From NCBI GenBank assembly GCA_027922465.2, contig BQMF02000039.1:558001-622000 (forward strand): 64,000 nt of DNA. Direction: 5' to 3'. Below the pieces are notes generated by a model. That model ran no database searches. It was given only the letters and a program-made list of their open reading frames with translations, and was not told the DNA's origin. Below are positions 23,234 through 34,916 of the stretch, piece after piece. Position numbers and translations under genes: made by a program. Within the stretch, counting starts at the first letter, position 1. Each line of letters starts with the position of its first letter. The DNA comes from Turritopsis dohrnii. Its lineage: Eukaryota; Cnidaria; Hydrozoa; Anthoathecata; Oceaniidae.

Positions 23234-23884
23234 ATTGTAATCTTGTTATTTGTTTTATTATTATTATTTCAAGAGTGTCATTTGTCTATCTGAAGCTTAT
23301 TAAAGATGCAAGATTAGCTGTTTACAGATATCTGTAAATGAAACGAAGACGAATGTCAAATTTAACTGTTGATTTGAAGTAAAATTTCTGTGGATGAAAT
23401 TGTCATGAAGAAATCAAAAGTCTTCAAACGTTTCGTTTCTGACACACACAAAACGATCGTAAAGCTAGAGGACTGACAGATTATTGTCTCAGATACATTT
23501 CAGTGGCTAATATTTGTGTCGTTCGTCGAAATATTTTAGTGTTAATTAGTTGATAAAAATGTCTTTCACGAAGTATTTTATAACATTTATATTTTTGACA
23601 ATAATATTAACTTTTTGTGTTACATGCATTTTTTTTGTCTGTATTTAACAGACCCTGTCAAATTAATTTCTATCTTGTGTCCCCCTGTTGTAACTGCCTG
23701 ATGTCCAACCTGTTTGGAAAAGGTGACGAAAGTTCAATCAATTTTGTTGTTCATTCTGTTGTTTCAAGTTCATCTGATCTGGTGATAGAAGAGTTGTGTG
23801 CATGTTTGGTTTTTGAACTTGAACCATGTTTTATATGGAACTTTTCTAGCCATCCACAAAAACGAATATTGCAAAGCCACCATA
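23234..23884. other. spacer and probable promoter of GLRX3
   Basis: Only 651 bp separate the ligase stop from the GLRX3 start, so the GLRX3 promoter and 5' UTR must lie here or overlap the ligase 3' UTR. The 96-codon open frame at 23617-23907 has no family resemblance and overlaps the GLRX3 start in another frame. Confidence 0.5.
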
Positions 23885-26800
23885 ATGTCTACAATACAAG
23901 TATGTAAATCAGAAGAAACTTTTAAAGTCTTGTTAAAAGAAGCTACCAAGTAACGTTATTTTTCATTGTCTACATTGACTGTTCAGGTGTTCAAAAGAAA
24001 TCTGACAATGCGATTTCCTTTTCTAGTCGTATCATCGTTTTGCATTTTGAAGCAGACTGGGCACCAGAATGTAATCAGATGAATGAGGTTCTGACTGAGT
24101 TATCAAAACAATTCAAAAACACTGTATTTATAAGGGTGTGTAGAATCAAATTTTCTTTTTTCTTTTGTATCTACTCGAGACTATAGAGATTCAAATTACT
24201 AAATTACTGTCCCGTTTGCATACATTTGCAGGTTGTTGCGGAAGAACTTGAAAACATTTCTCAACATTATGAAGTAGAGTGTGTTCCAACATTCCTCGTC
24301 ATGAAGGTATACTCCTTTTTCACCTTTTTTAATGATTTCTAGTAATTTTTTTATTTGAGTGCAAGTTCTTGGTTGATTTTCCAAGAAAAAATTGCTGTCC
24401 TTATCAGTTATCTATAAGAAATATCAACAGCATTCAATATCAGCAGCATTCAATATCAACAGCATTCAATATCAGCAGCATTCAATATCAACAGCATTCA
24501 ATATCAACAGCATTCAATATCTGTAGCGTTTGAGTTTTACGATTAGGTCGACTCAGAAAAAATATCTGAAAGTTCATATGCGCTAGAAAAGAGAGGTTTT
24601 TTATGTTGGGTAAATTGTATCTCCTATTTCCTTTTCCTAACTTGTCTGTTCTTCCTTTTTGATTATTCTTATTCTTGGACTTTTATATTATTTACTTGTG
24701 TCTGATATGCTATAGTATTATGTGTTGGTGTCTAATGACACTTTCCCAGTTTCTACCCGCCAATATTATTCTACCCCAATATTACCGCCCTTCTTCTTTA
24801 CGTCGAACGCCCACCGGCATTGTTCGGGAAGTTGTGAATAACCATTAAGTGGATCGTTAGCAATTGGATTTGTATTTCAACCTTTTTGCATGCTCAAGCG
24901 TTTCTTCTGACCAATGACAGATTTCGATTGTTCGTTATTACTACAGTGTCCCGTCAACATCACGCACCTTCTGCCGTCCCCAGCGAGCATCAAACGAGCT
25001 TTGATTTGGTATTACCTCGTTCCGTCGTATCTTCTTCCACTACTGGGCACACCTTCCTGATTGTGGAATGGGGTTTGACTGGTTCCTCCTCAGCGTCGTT
25101 CACGAGTTGTGGATCACGAATCGTTGATCTTGTGTTTTCTGCTTGTTCGGAAAGGCACTTTTGTTATCTACTCATTGATTCCAGTTTGAGTTAGAACAAC
25201 GAATTGTACAATACGCAATGACATAAGGGGAAACACTTACTCAAGTAATTGTAGTATTACTTGGAGTTTCAATCTCTGTTCTTTCGGGTCACTCAGCAAC
25301 TTTTTAAAAACTCACTTTTATATCTTCATCTCAAGCAGCGGTTATCAACTTCCACAGGGTCGTTTGGCACATGGTTGTCGTTTCTGCTCCATGTCACCTT
25401 CGGTTACTCATACACTGGCTGATTAAGACAGCTGGCTCCTGGTTTTGTTATACTTTGTGTTCACTTTCTCGCAGCAGCATCGCGTCATGGTTCGAGTAGA
25501 TAAATTTAAATTTCATGCGAACGCTTCCAGAACATTTTCGATTTATAATGTAACATTGTTTTGTTGTCCTTTCAAGTACGGTGGTCTCGAGTTATGACTT
25601 TATAATATACGAAAACAAACAAAACAAATTTGCCAGACTGATCATCATGTTTAATACATCCTTTTAAGATTTCCTTAAAAATGTTGTTTGAATATTTTTC
25701 TTCTCAAGGACTTGAAAGTTCTGGAGAAACTTGAAGGTGCCGATGCTGGAATTTTAAGCAAGAAAGTCAAACATTACTCTACGTCGTTTGTACCGCCAAC
25801 AGTGCAACCACAACAGGTATGGGTTGGTTTAAATATTTTGACAGAAGCGTGTTATTTATGGTGTTGTGTGTACACTGAACGCTTTTTTTATAAGAATGAT
25901 TTTGCAAGAACACAAGCCTCGTAACAAAGGAACTAAAAAGATTAAGTTGATACTAAAATAATTCAAAATTTCTGATTCTGAACCTCCTTAGTATAGTGCA
26001 GTAAGTCTTTCAGGATATGAGTTCCCTTGTTGTAATTTTACGGGTAAATATGTTGACCCCAACGTTACGTTTGACTTTAAATAAATTGACTAATTCATGA
26101 CTCCTAAGAACAAAATGAAAACCAATATGGCTGAAATAAGTCAGCCTCGTATCGGTTTATTCTGGTTCTTCGTAAAGAAGCGTGTAATGTAGGTTGGTCA
26201 AATTTATGATGTATTTTTAATTATTTTCTAGAACTTAGAAACTCGTCTTAAAGATCTCATCAACTCGTCGCCATGTATGCTGTTCATGAAAGGTTCTCCA
26301 GACGCCCCTCAATGTGGTATGTTGTCATGACGATTCACTTGTTATATGTATATAGGAGCGAGTTAATGACGTGATAACATAACTTCGTTTCCATTCCGTT
26401 TTCTTAGGTTTTAGTAAACAAATGATATCAATTTTAAAGCAACATTCAGTGCAGTTTGGTTATTTCGATATTTTGAAAGACAATGAAGTAAGGCAAGGTA
26501 AGAGATGACGTCATCATCCATGTTTCTATATCTCTCATATTCGATGATAAGAGAAGGTTCCCCTCCCACCCCAACATAAATCAACAGTAATCTCTTCACT
26601 TCTTACAAAGAGAAGTATATTCAACTTTCTCTGTCGTTTCTTTCTTTATTTCTATTCAATAATTATAGGTTTGAAAAAATATTCTGATTGGCCGACATAT
26701 CCACAGCTTTATTCCAATGGTGAACTATTAGGTGGTCTCGATATCATTAAGGTATACAACTTGTTCTTAGTGTAAGCTTTTTAAAATTTACCTGGGATAT

Positions 26801-29373
26801 TGAGGTTAATGATCATTATTGAAACAATTCCATTAGAGTTAGAAGTTAGAAGTTTTAAATGTCTTATCTTCTATACCCAGACTTCCCGCATACCCTATTT
26901 CCTAGCATCTCAACTCTCTCTCTCTCCTTATAAGCCCATATGCTTATACCTTGATATAGGCAAACCTGGAGAAAAAATATCTTTCGTTCAATAATCTTGT
27001 CTCTTCAAACATCTTTTATTATCCATGCAGCTTTCATGTGAAATTTATGTGGTACTTACAATAGACGATTCCTTAAACCATTCCCCAATTTTAGTTTTGG
27101 ATCAATCGTGTGTATAAACACATTGGCTTTCTTTGGGAGTGTTTTTCAGTTTGCAAAATCCGACATCTCCAAAACTTTGCATGTAAGGACTTTAACGCGT
27201 GGTGGTAGGGCGTTAAGGATGAGTTTCCTTCTGAGCAGGTTTTATTTGTTGTCAACTTTGGTTTAGGAACTTGCTGAAAATGGCGAATTGGAAGAAACGT
27301 TACCTAAAACTGAAAACCTTGATATTCGGTTTGTGTTTCATCTATATATTAATAGCCGATTCTCCGTCTGTCTGTTTGTTTGTTTGTTTGTCTGTCTGTC
27401 ACGCAAAATGGTAGATTTAGTTGTGAGCAAAATTATTTCTTTTTTTGTGTGCGACGTGAGTTCGAAGCAAATACATTGCAAACCCAATCGAACGTGACTT
27501 TTTTTGGCTGATGAACCAATAGGAATAACGTTTTGTTTTTATCATTATTGTTAGTTTTATATTCCACGTTGACTTGGCTTTGAAAACAGTACATCAACTT
27601 AATACAAAGAAACTAACTGATTAAACATTTTGTACAAAAAGCAGCAGTGGCAGAACGTGGCAGCATATGTTCGGTTTGCCACTAACTCTTGCCTGACTGG
27701 GTGAACTTTTTTTTGAGCAATCATAATGTTTAAAAACCGATAGGTAAAAAAAGAGTATCATATAAAAACAAAATGTTTTTTTTTTTTTTGCTTTTGTCGT
27801 AATAGTTGTCTTAATTTCTTTTAATCGATTTCTTTTAATCTATTTTAATCTGATCGAACGTTTTTTTATTCTCTTTATTCATTTAGCACGTGCATTTTTC
27901 TCTCCTCCCGTGTGAACATTTGAAGAAGAGAAACCATTTTCGACCTGTTTGATAGCACCCATGTTTGAGCGCGTAACTTTTTTAAAAAAGCTTTTTTTAC
28001 AAAAGCTAATAAAAAGTGGAAGTTGTTCTTCCTACGTTTTGAGTGCATTGTTGTACTGATTAACGATTGGTTTTAAAAAATAAATAAGTCACACATAATG
28101 AAAAACCTGAAAAATAGTTAATGTAACACTGTTGTAACACTGACTGCACACCAGAGGTTGTGACTTCGAATCTTTTCCAAGTTGTATGAGCCGTTTATAA
28201 AGTAATTTGCCGTTTATTGATACAGTGATACACAGAGCAGGTGGATATGGGCGGCGAGCGACGCCGCCTTGGCGGCTAGTGTAATTATAATGGGCTTCAT
28301 ATGATTTATGAGAATGGAAGTTGCTTATGATATCATCTCACAATCGTCAATATTGAGACAGTTATGTGGGGCGTACCATATGATAAAGCTTTCAATGTAT
28401 TTGTTGGACTCTCCAAATAAACGTAAAATGCATCGGGCGGGAAGGGCGCAAAACTATTGATTTCCCATTTTAATTTGTTGCTCTTTAAGTGGCGTAAAAT
28501 GCAACCCTAAATGGCGTTACACCAAATTTTGTCGACTGGCAGAATAAGGGCTTCCGGTGACGTTTACGGAGGACAGGGTATGGTGTTGGACACAAATGTG
28601 ACCATGCAACTGACTGAATGTTTAATTGATTAGTATTAAACATTAATTATTAATCCTAATTAATTAGATTAGTAAGACCACGTATACACTTGTTTATATT
28701 TAGTCTTTCAAAATTGGTGAAAAGAGCTCCTGTTATGATCTTCATGAAAGGTCAACCACAAGTAAGATTTCTTTAATCCCAACAACCTGGATAACATGTA
28801 GTCGTTGTACTGTGATTTGCTTCATTATACTTTTGTAGCAACCGCTGTGCAAATTCAGTCGAGCGCTGATGGAAATATTAAATAAAATCAGGTGAGTGAG
28901 GTCCAGGAAAAAGTAATGAGAGTGGACGAACTTGGACGAATTTAATGATCAGGATTTAGTGATGACAATGTTTTTTGGTTGACACTAGTTTCTTTCTTTA
29001 GCGTCAAATTTGAATCATTCGATATTTTGGAGGATGAAGAGGTGAGAATTCATTGAGAAGGGATGATTGCACGAGATTTTATCTTTGGTTGAGATTAGTT
29101 AGTAGAGGAACAACGTTTCTCACGAAATTCTATATGAGGGAATTGTTTTGTAGGTCCGACAAGGTTTAAAGAAATATTCTGACTGGCCAACATATCCACA
29201 AATATACGTTAACGGAGAATTCATAGGTGGTCTAGATATTATTAAGGTAATTTTCAGATCTCCTTATCAATATTGAAGAGAGTCGACTTTAGTTCGTTTC
29301 TTATTATTTACTCATCTCTGTTTAGGAGCTTCATGAAACAGGGGAACTAGAAACAGCATTAACTCCATCCTGA
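23885..29373 (+). CDS. GLRX3: glutaredoxin 3 / PICOT, multidomain monothiol glutaredoxin
   Basis: Thirteen exons join in phase to 322 aa: 23885-23949, 24027-24135, 24232-24306, 25709-25816, 26232-26316, 26408-26497, 26669-26751, 27267-27328, 28704-28761, 28839-28891, 29002-29041, 29154-29246, 29326-29373. Residues 1-105 form a thioredoxin-like domain with WAPEC (33-37) instead of CxxC. Two glutaredoxin domains follow. The first has CGFS at 147-150, with WPTYPQLY and GGLDIIK. The second has WPTYPQIY and GGLDIIK but CKFS at 249-252. The family binds [2Fe-2S] clusters as dimers with glutathione and delivers iron-sulfur in the cytosol, often with BOLA2. Human GLRX3 is 335 aa. AATAAA at 29528 is a candidate poly(A) signal. 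Exon 1 was chosen because [20 protein letters not shown] matches the family start and splices in phase to the TTTTCTAG acceptor at 24026. Confidence 0.93.
24307..25708 (+). other. GLRX3 intron 3 with a 16-bp minisatellite
   Basis: A 1.4-kb intron. At 24422-24520 there are six copies of a 16-bp unit, CAGCATTCAATATCA followed by A or G. The rest, including the 102-codon frame at 24886-25194, shows nothing recognisable. Confidence 0.7.
27341..28279 (+). mobile_element. non-autonomous Helitron with both ends intact
   Basis: Starts A|TCTATATATTAATAGCC at 27341 and ends at 28279 with hairpin GGCGGCG-AGCGA-CGCCGCC, then TTGGCGGCTAG, followed by T. TC start, hairpin about 11 nt before CTAG, and insertion between A and T are the Helitron signature. 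A (TTTG/TCTG)n stretch follows the 5' end. It occupies most of GLRX3 intron 8 and begins 12 nt after that intron's donor site. Confidence 0.8.
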
Positions 29374-29957
29374 TCTCCACAATCACAAGAAATATCTTGG
29401 TGATCGTTCTATACATCTACGATGATCAATATCTCTGAACACCATAGCGAAACACATGGGAAACACTTATTAACTATGACGCTGAAGTTCTTTGTTCATT
29501 TTCGACCCGAAAGAGATTTGGGAATGAAATAAAAAAAATATTTTGTTCAAATCAGATATATTACTTTAGCACTCAAAAATAAATAATAACGAAAAATATA
29601 TTAAACAAGTCTCTTAAAATAACTTTGTACACAAAACCTTTAAAATACCCACGTCTCTGCCTCTCATTAGATTTAGGAGACCTGCAAAACTCCCACCGAC
29701 TGAGGACACCTCCGGATCGCCCACTCGTGGTTGAGAAGTTCGTGATTTTTAACACCAGGTCACACATTCATGTGCCTTCAGTTTAATCTCTTCTCTTCGT
29801 ATCATTTTATTTGTTAAAGCCTCTAAGTATTCCAAACATTTGAGCTTTTTTCGGTAGGGTTGAGCAAAACTGCAGATTGAAAAACAATGCATCGTTAAGT
29901 ACAAAACCTATCAATTATAATATGAAATTGACAACAGCACTTCTCTCCTGTTCTTTT
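29374..29957. other. convergent 3' ends of GLRX3 and the dynein-like gene
   Basis: The two stop codons are 584 bp apart, facing each other. AATAAA at 29528-29533 (+) would end GLRX3, and TTTATT at 29806-29811 gives AATAAA on the minus strand for the dynein-like gene. The transcripts could therefore end without overlap. Confidence 0.55.
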
Positions 29958-32900
29958 TTAAAAAGCCCTCAATGTACACGTCACACCTCGAAGAGACAAT
30001 TTCATCAAAGACGTCTCTTTCTGCTCCACTTCGATGTTTAACACGACGTCGTCTTTACAAAGCCGAGATGCATAACACGGAACTGTGAAGGCAGCCGACC
30101 TTTCCGCTTGAGCCGTGTACAAGAAATGGACAACAGGTAGCGAATACGGCACGATTTTTGCCGGCACGTCATGTATGTCGTTGGTAGCTTTCTCCCAGTG
30201 AGTTTCCCACAGATGAAGGCCATATATGAAAACACCTTCGGATGGTGGATCGCGTAACTGAAAAGTTTCATTTATAATAATGTAACTAATAGCAACAGAG
30301 TTATGCCAAAGGATGGAAATATGCTCACGTGATCTTTGTCTCTGTTAGTTATCTCAGCTCGGATGGACAATTGATCAACTTGTATATCTGATAACTGGCA
30401 TGCTTCGACTGATTCCTAAAAACATAAAAGATAACGCGGTTTGGATGAAACCAGCAGCACTTCGAAGGTAACGGCGTAATCCACCAGCTTGCTTATACAG
30501 GACTGAAATAACGTTTTCCCGTATATCCGCTCCGCTATTTCGTCCTTCCGTAAACGTTAGTTGTTACGGTCGCGCGACTACCAGTCCTACAACGTTTATT
30601 TTGCCGACAGTTTTAATGAACCTTCAAAACAGTATAATAAACTAACAATCGCATGATGTGATTTAATAAAGAAAAGCAAATTCAAGTTGATTTTCGAACT
30701 GATCTTCACCTGCATGATAACTGATAATAATCTTTTAGGATTGAAAAACGCTGCAAGCCAATATCCAGCCATCTTTTCACGTCCCTAAAAACAACAAAGT
30801 TAACAAACAACCTTGATAAATGATCAGTTGTTGGATGGTTCTAAAACAACAAATTTAGCGTGACGTAATTATTGAATGGTCCCAAATATTGCGACACAAT
30901 CATATCATATCATTGAACAGTAACCAGTCAGCTATATTTTGGTATTTAATACTCAGAGTTTTGAAAGTTAAAGAGGCAAATCAAACGCAGGAGCGTAGAA
31001 AGGAAAAAAAGAAAACAGTAAAAATTCTGAATAATTGCAAATGCAAATTAGGCGAATTTTCAAAGGAAATCGAGACAAGTTTTTTTGAAAGTTTTTAGTT
31101 TTCTCTCCACTAGCCAACACGTTTCTTCCTTTTTTCTGCCATCATGCTTGTAGGAAATTGGAGGTAATAAATGAAAAGGGTGATGAAGAAATGAGTTTAT
31201 TTCAAACTGCCGTCACTTTTGTATAGAGAACCTTTTTGCAAGAAACCTTTATGTTCAATTTTCATTCTCATTTAAACAAAAATTTCTTCACCTGTATGAT
31301 AATCTTTTCGATATGATTGCATCGATGTGACAAGTCATTCATCCAAGAACTAACATTCCAGCTCTGCGGTGGAGCAGACATTCCCGCTTTGTCACACCAT
31401 CGTTTCGGAACTCTTCCGCTGTATAGGTCAATGGCATCTTTTAACATGTCCGTTGTGGTGTTCCAGGAACACGGAACTGTCGATAACAGGCTTTGAATTT
31501 TCTATAGATACAATGAATTGTGTGTTCCTAGGTTCACCAACATTCAGGCGAGAGGGCGGGTTAAAGGTTTAGTTTTAATAAAAAATAAATGGTAAATATG
31601 TTTTAAAAAAAGATACTTGATCTAAACATTAGAACAAGCATGGGGTTTGAACCTCGTTGTTTTTGTTTGGCGAATGAGGTTATTTACCCAAAGGCTGTGG
31701 TGACGAAATTTGAATCCTTGGCCCGAGATATGTATGGCATTGGCCTAACGTCCCTGAAAGCCAGTGTGCAGACAACCAATCGTACGTCGCATCGTCGAGA
31801 AATGAAGAAGTTACCTGTAGTGTCGTCTTCACTGTATGATGCAATATGCAGATACGATCAGCTTCAGACAGCAACCACATGTTGAATGACGTCATACCGC
31901 CTGTCTTACGAATCCGTTCGGATACAAATTCCTATTTGAATAATCGAGAGTATCTGACGTCATAACATTTGAATAATCAAGTGTATCATAACATTGACAT
32001 CATAGCCTGTAGTTCTTTAAAAAAAACACTGCCCTCAAAAAAAATGTTCGGCAATGTTTGCCTCACTTAAATTGATCATTTCCGCATTCAGTGAGGTAAC
32101 AAGAAAAACAAAAACTTATTAGAATAATAAACCAAACTCATTCTTATCACAGCCGCTAAAGACATATCTAAAGACATATCTAAGGAATTCTCACACTGTG
32201 TACTTATGAACTCGTACTTTGGTAGCTAAAAGATTTTCTAAAACGATTACATAGAACGGTCATCTAAGCGCGACCACCTAGCACCCAGTTCATACCTTAC
32301 TCCACAACCTGGGGAGCTTTGCTAAAGCATTGGTGACGAGTTCCTGCAAGCTGATTCTTCTACAATACGTAATCAATGCGTAAGAGTCGTGAAACAATGT
32401 TTGATCGACGGGTAGCGGTGAATCCATGTGCTTTGTGTAAATGAAAGCTTCCGATGGATGAACTAAGGAGGCAGAGTTCGGCATGACATCATATAATTCC
32501 TTCAGGCGGGATAGGTTGTAATTAATCATTTTCTGATTCACCTAGACGAAACCGTTCCATTATTTAGGTGAGTAATCTCGTTTACCGTTTGTTTGGAAAA
32601 GTACAACAAAATCTAAACTACCTCGGGAGCAGTGAATACTCCAGAATATTCCATTGAATCGAACATGGAAGCAGGCAAATTTTCGACTGCTTGTATGACC
32701 GAAGTGAATTTAGAATTGCTGTTAAAAACGGCAGCTGGGATTTTATAGCGAGCTAGAATGATCGAAGAAGAATGGTCCACAAAATGACGTTATTTGTTAA
32801 CAAAAGATTTCACCTCTCCTTTTTTTACCTCTGGGTATCTCGAAATCTTTTCGTGTAGCATTAGAGCTCAACCAATACTCTATCAGACAGCTCAACGCAG

Positions 32901-34916
32901 CATGGTCCCTTGCTTGAGTAACTTCTCTCCCATACACCATCTACGCAGAAAAACAACTGTCTCAAAGATCACATAAAACTCGCATTTTTTAAGTAAAGGT
33001 TTTGTCAGCCAAAAATTGGTTGACGACAGACAGAAGAGAAAAAATCGAAGAAACTTAAAACCAGGTCTCCACGAAATATGTAGCATCCTGATTGGCTTAT
33101 TTAGATATGTAGCACCTTAATTGGTTTATTTAGACATGTAGCACCTTGATTGGTTTATTTAGATATATATAGCAGCCTGATTGGCTTATTTAAATGTCTT
33201 ACCTTTAGGATGTGTGCCCTCATTGCAGCCCAAGGAAAAACTTTAGTCGCACTTGTTGGCGCCACTACTGTTTTCCAGTCTTCTTTAGAAATTTCATTGT
33301 TGATGATTTGAACAGATTCCTATAAATGCAACGGAATTCAATTGCGAAATAAAGAGAGAGGTTGGAAGAGGAAAATTAATGACTTGTAACGAACGAAAAC
33401 TTATGAAGAATTTATAACGTTTAGGAATTAACAATTCACTGACCAGTAGTTTAGCAAGACCGAAGTCGAAAGCGTGAGTATCATTAACCGCGAATCCTGC
33501 ACATCTTCTTCGGAGAATCAAAGAACTGTGAAGCATACACGTGTTATGTAGCAACACACTCCAATCCATACCAACAATGCATTTCAACGAAGTCATCCAA
33601 GCCATATTTTCTAACAGGGATTTGTGGAAATTCTACATGCGAAGGAGATAAAAAAAACATGCATAATTTCTTTTTAGTGCATTTGAACGACTAAGAAAAC
33701 AAAGGGCAGTTAAGCTAGATGAGGTTTTGCTGAAGGAATTATCTGATTTTTTCTTACCAGCCTTGATGTATCGACAACCAGTGACAAACAAGAATGCAAA
33801 AACTTGGCGGGAAAAGTGTGTGAAAGGTCAGCAGAAAGCCATAATCGAAAATCCTGGTCCAACTTCCTATCTCTAATTAGTTTAAACAGTTTTTTCATTA
33901 ATGGTAGGTTAAATTGAACATCGACAAGATAGACCCAACAACCCTAAAGAAAGAAAGTGGAGATAAAACAATGAATTCATATGCTTCTTCTTTCGTGCTA
34001 ATAGTTGTACGTTTTCTCGAAAACTATTGAAAAGTTTACGTCTATGCATAAACCTTGTGGTCCTCTTGAGCATGAAAATTCAGTTTTCCACCATTTCACC
34101 TAGTAAGTACATCCAATATCGCTACAACACAGTTTTTGTTCAATCTTTATTCTTTAATATTAAGTTTTTGTTCTACTATCAAAACTCCCTGAAGTTTTTA
34201 TGAAGAAGCATATTGAAAACAAGTTTGGATATCATGGTATTAATCGCTTAAACTGATCGTGTTATGATCACGTGTTACCTTGCTTGTGGCTTCGATGACG
34301 AGCGCTTCCACGATCGAATCTTCTCCTGATACACCACTAAAGTCGAACGTTACCAACTCCACCTACACGTTTGAAACGAAAACAAACATTGCAGTAGAAA
34401 AACACAATAACATCACTAAACGGTACGTTAATGACGTCATCAATGGAACAACGAACCTGCTTGGAGTCTGCCAGTTGGAGGATGTTCATTTCACATATTT
34501 GATGGTGATCTCCGTACAGGAAAAGGACGGGTTTGGTGGGTGATGTTAAATTGTAAATATGCTTTATATCAACTGATGGATCTGAAGTAAATCTGTTGCA
34601 AAAAGAGGATGGCACAGTGCTATAGGTTGGTCTTACTTACATGATGCTACTTACATGATGCTACAACTACTGGTTTGTAGTTAAACGAGTCAAACGAGCA
34701 AATCATATGGTCAAAACGAAAATAAAAGACTTTCAACCAGAGAGATGTTGTTAGACAACTACATTACAAGAACGAAGAAACCATCTATAATGAAGTGTCA
34801 GACATATCTTGGCTTACCTCTTGCCTACTACCGTGGATACAAATATACTGGAAGCTTGTAAGAATCTATCGGGACGGAAAGCTCGAATCACCATGAATCT
34901 TTGTAATGGAGAATAT
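29958..34916 (-). other. dynein-like gene, exons 57-70: AAA6 and C-terminal domain
   Basis: Exons 34818-34916, 34457-34592, 34279-34362, 33758-33943, 33444-33632, 33203-33319, 32829-32940, 32622-32752, 32296-32541, 31815-31904, 31292-31501, 30710-30784, 30329-30415 and 29958-30257. Strong landmarks: FMVIRAFRPDRF (LLVLRCLRPDR), GKRFTSDPS, GCWVYLVDVQFNLP (GTWVVLQNCHLLPS), DQDFRLWLSADLSHTFP, FPWAAMRAHI, VYGREVTQARD (YGGRVTDDWD), SGRVPKRWCDKAG (GKVPELWSKKSYPS), GYWLAAFFNPKRLLSVIMQ, and DPPSEGVFIYGLHLWETHW (EDGVYIYGLFLEGARWD). The stop TAA is at 29960-29958. The C-terminal barrel is full length. Confidence 0.9.

Noticed and set aside
23987..24026. upstream acceptor (TTCAG at 23986) for GLRX3 exon 2
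   Set aside because: It would join exon 1 out of phase and hit a stop. The TTTTCTAG acceptor at 24026 restores the thioredoxin-like domain exactly.
24886..25194. 102-codon plus-strand frame inside GLRX3 intron 3
   Set aside because: No resemblance to a known family and no splice sites that would place it in GLRX3 in phase.
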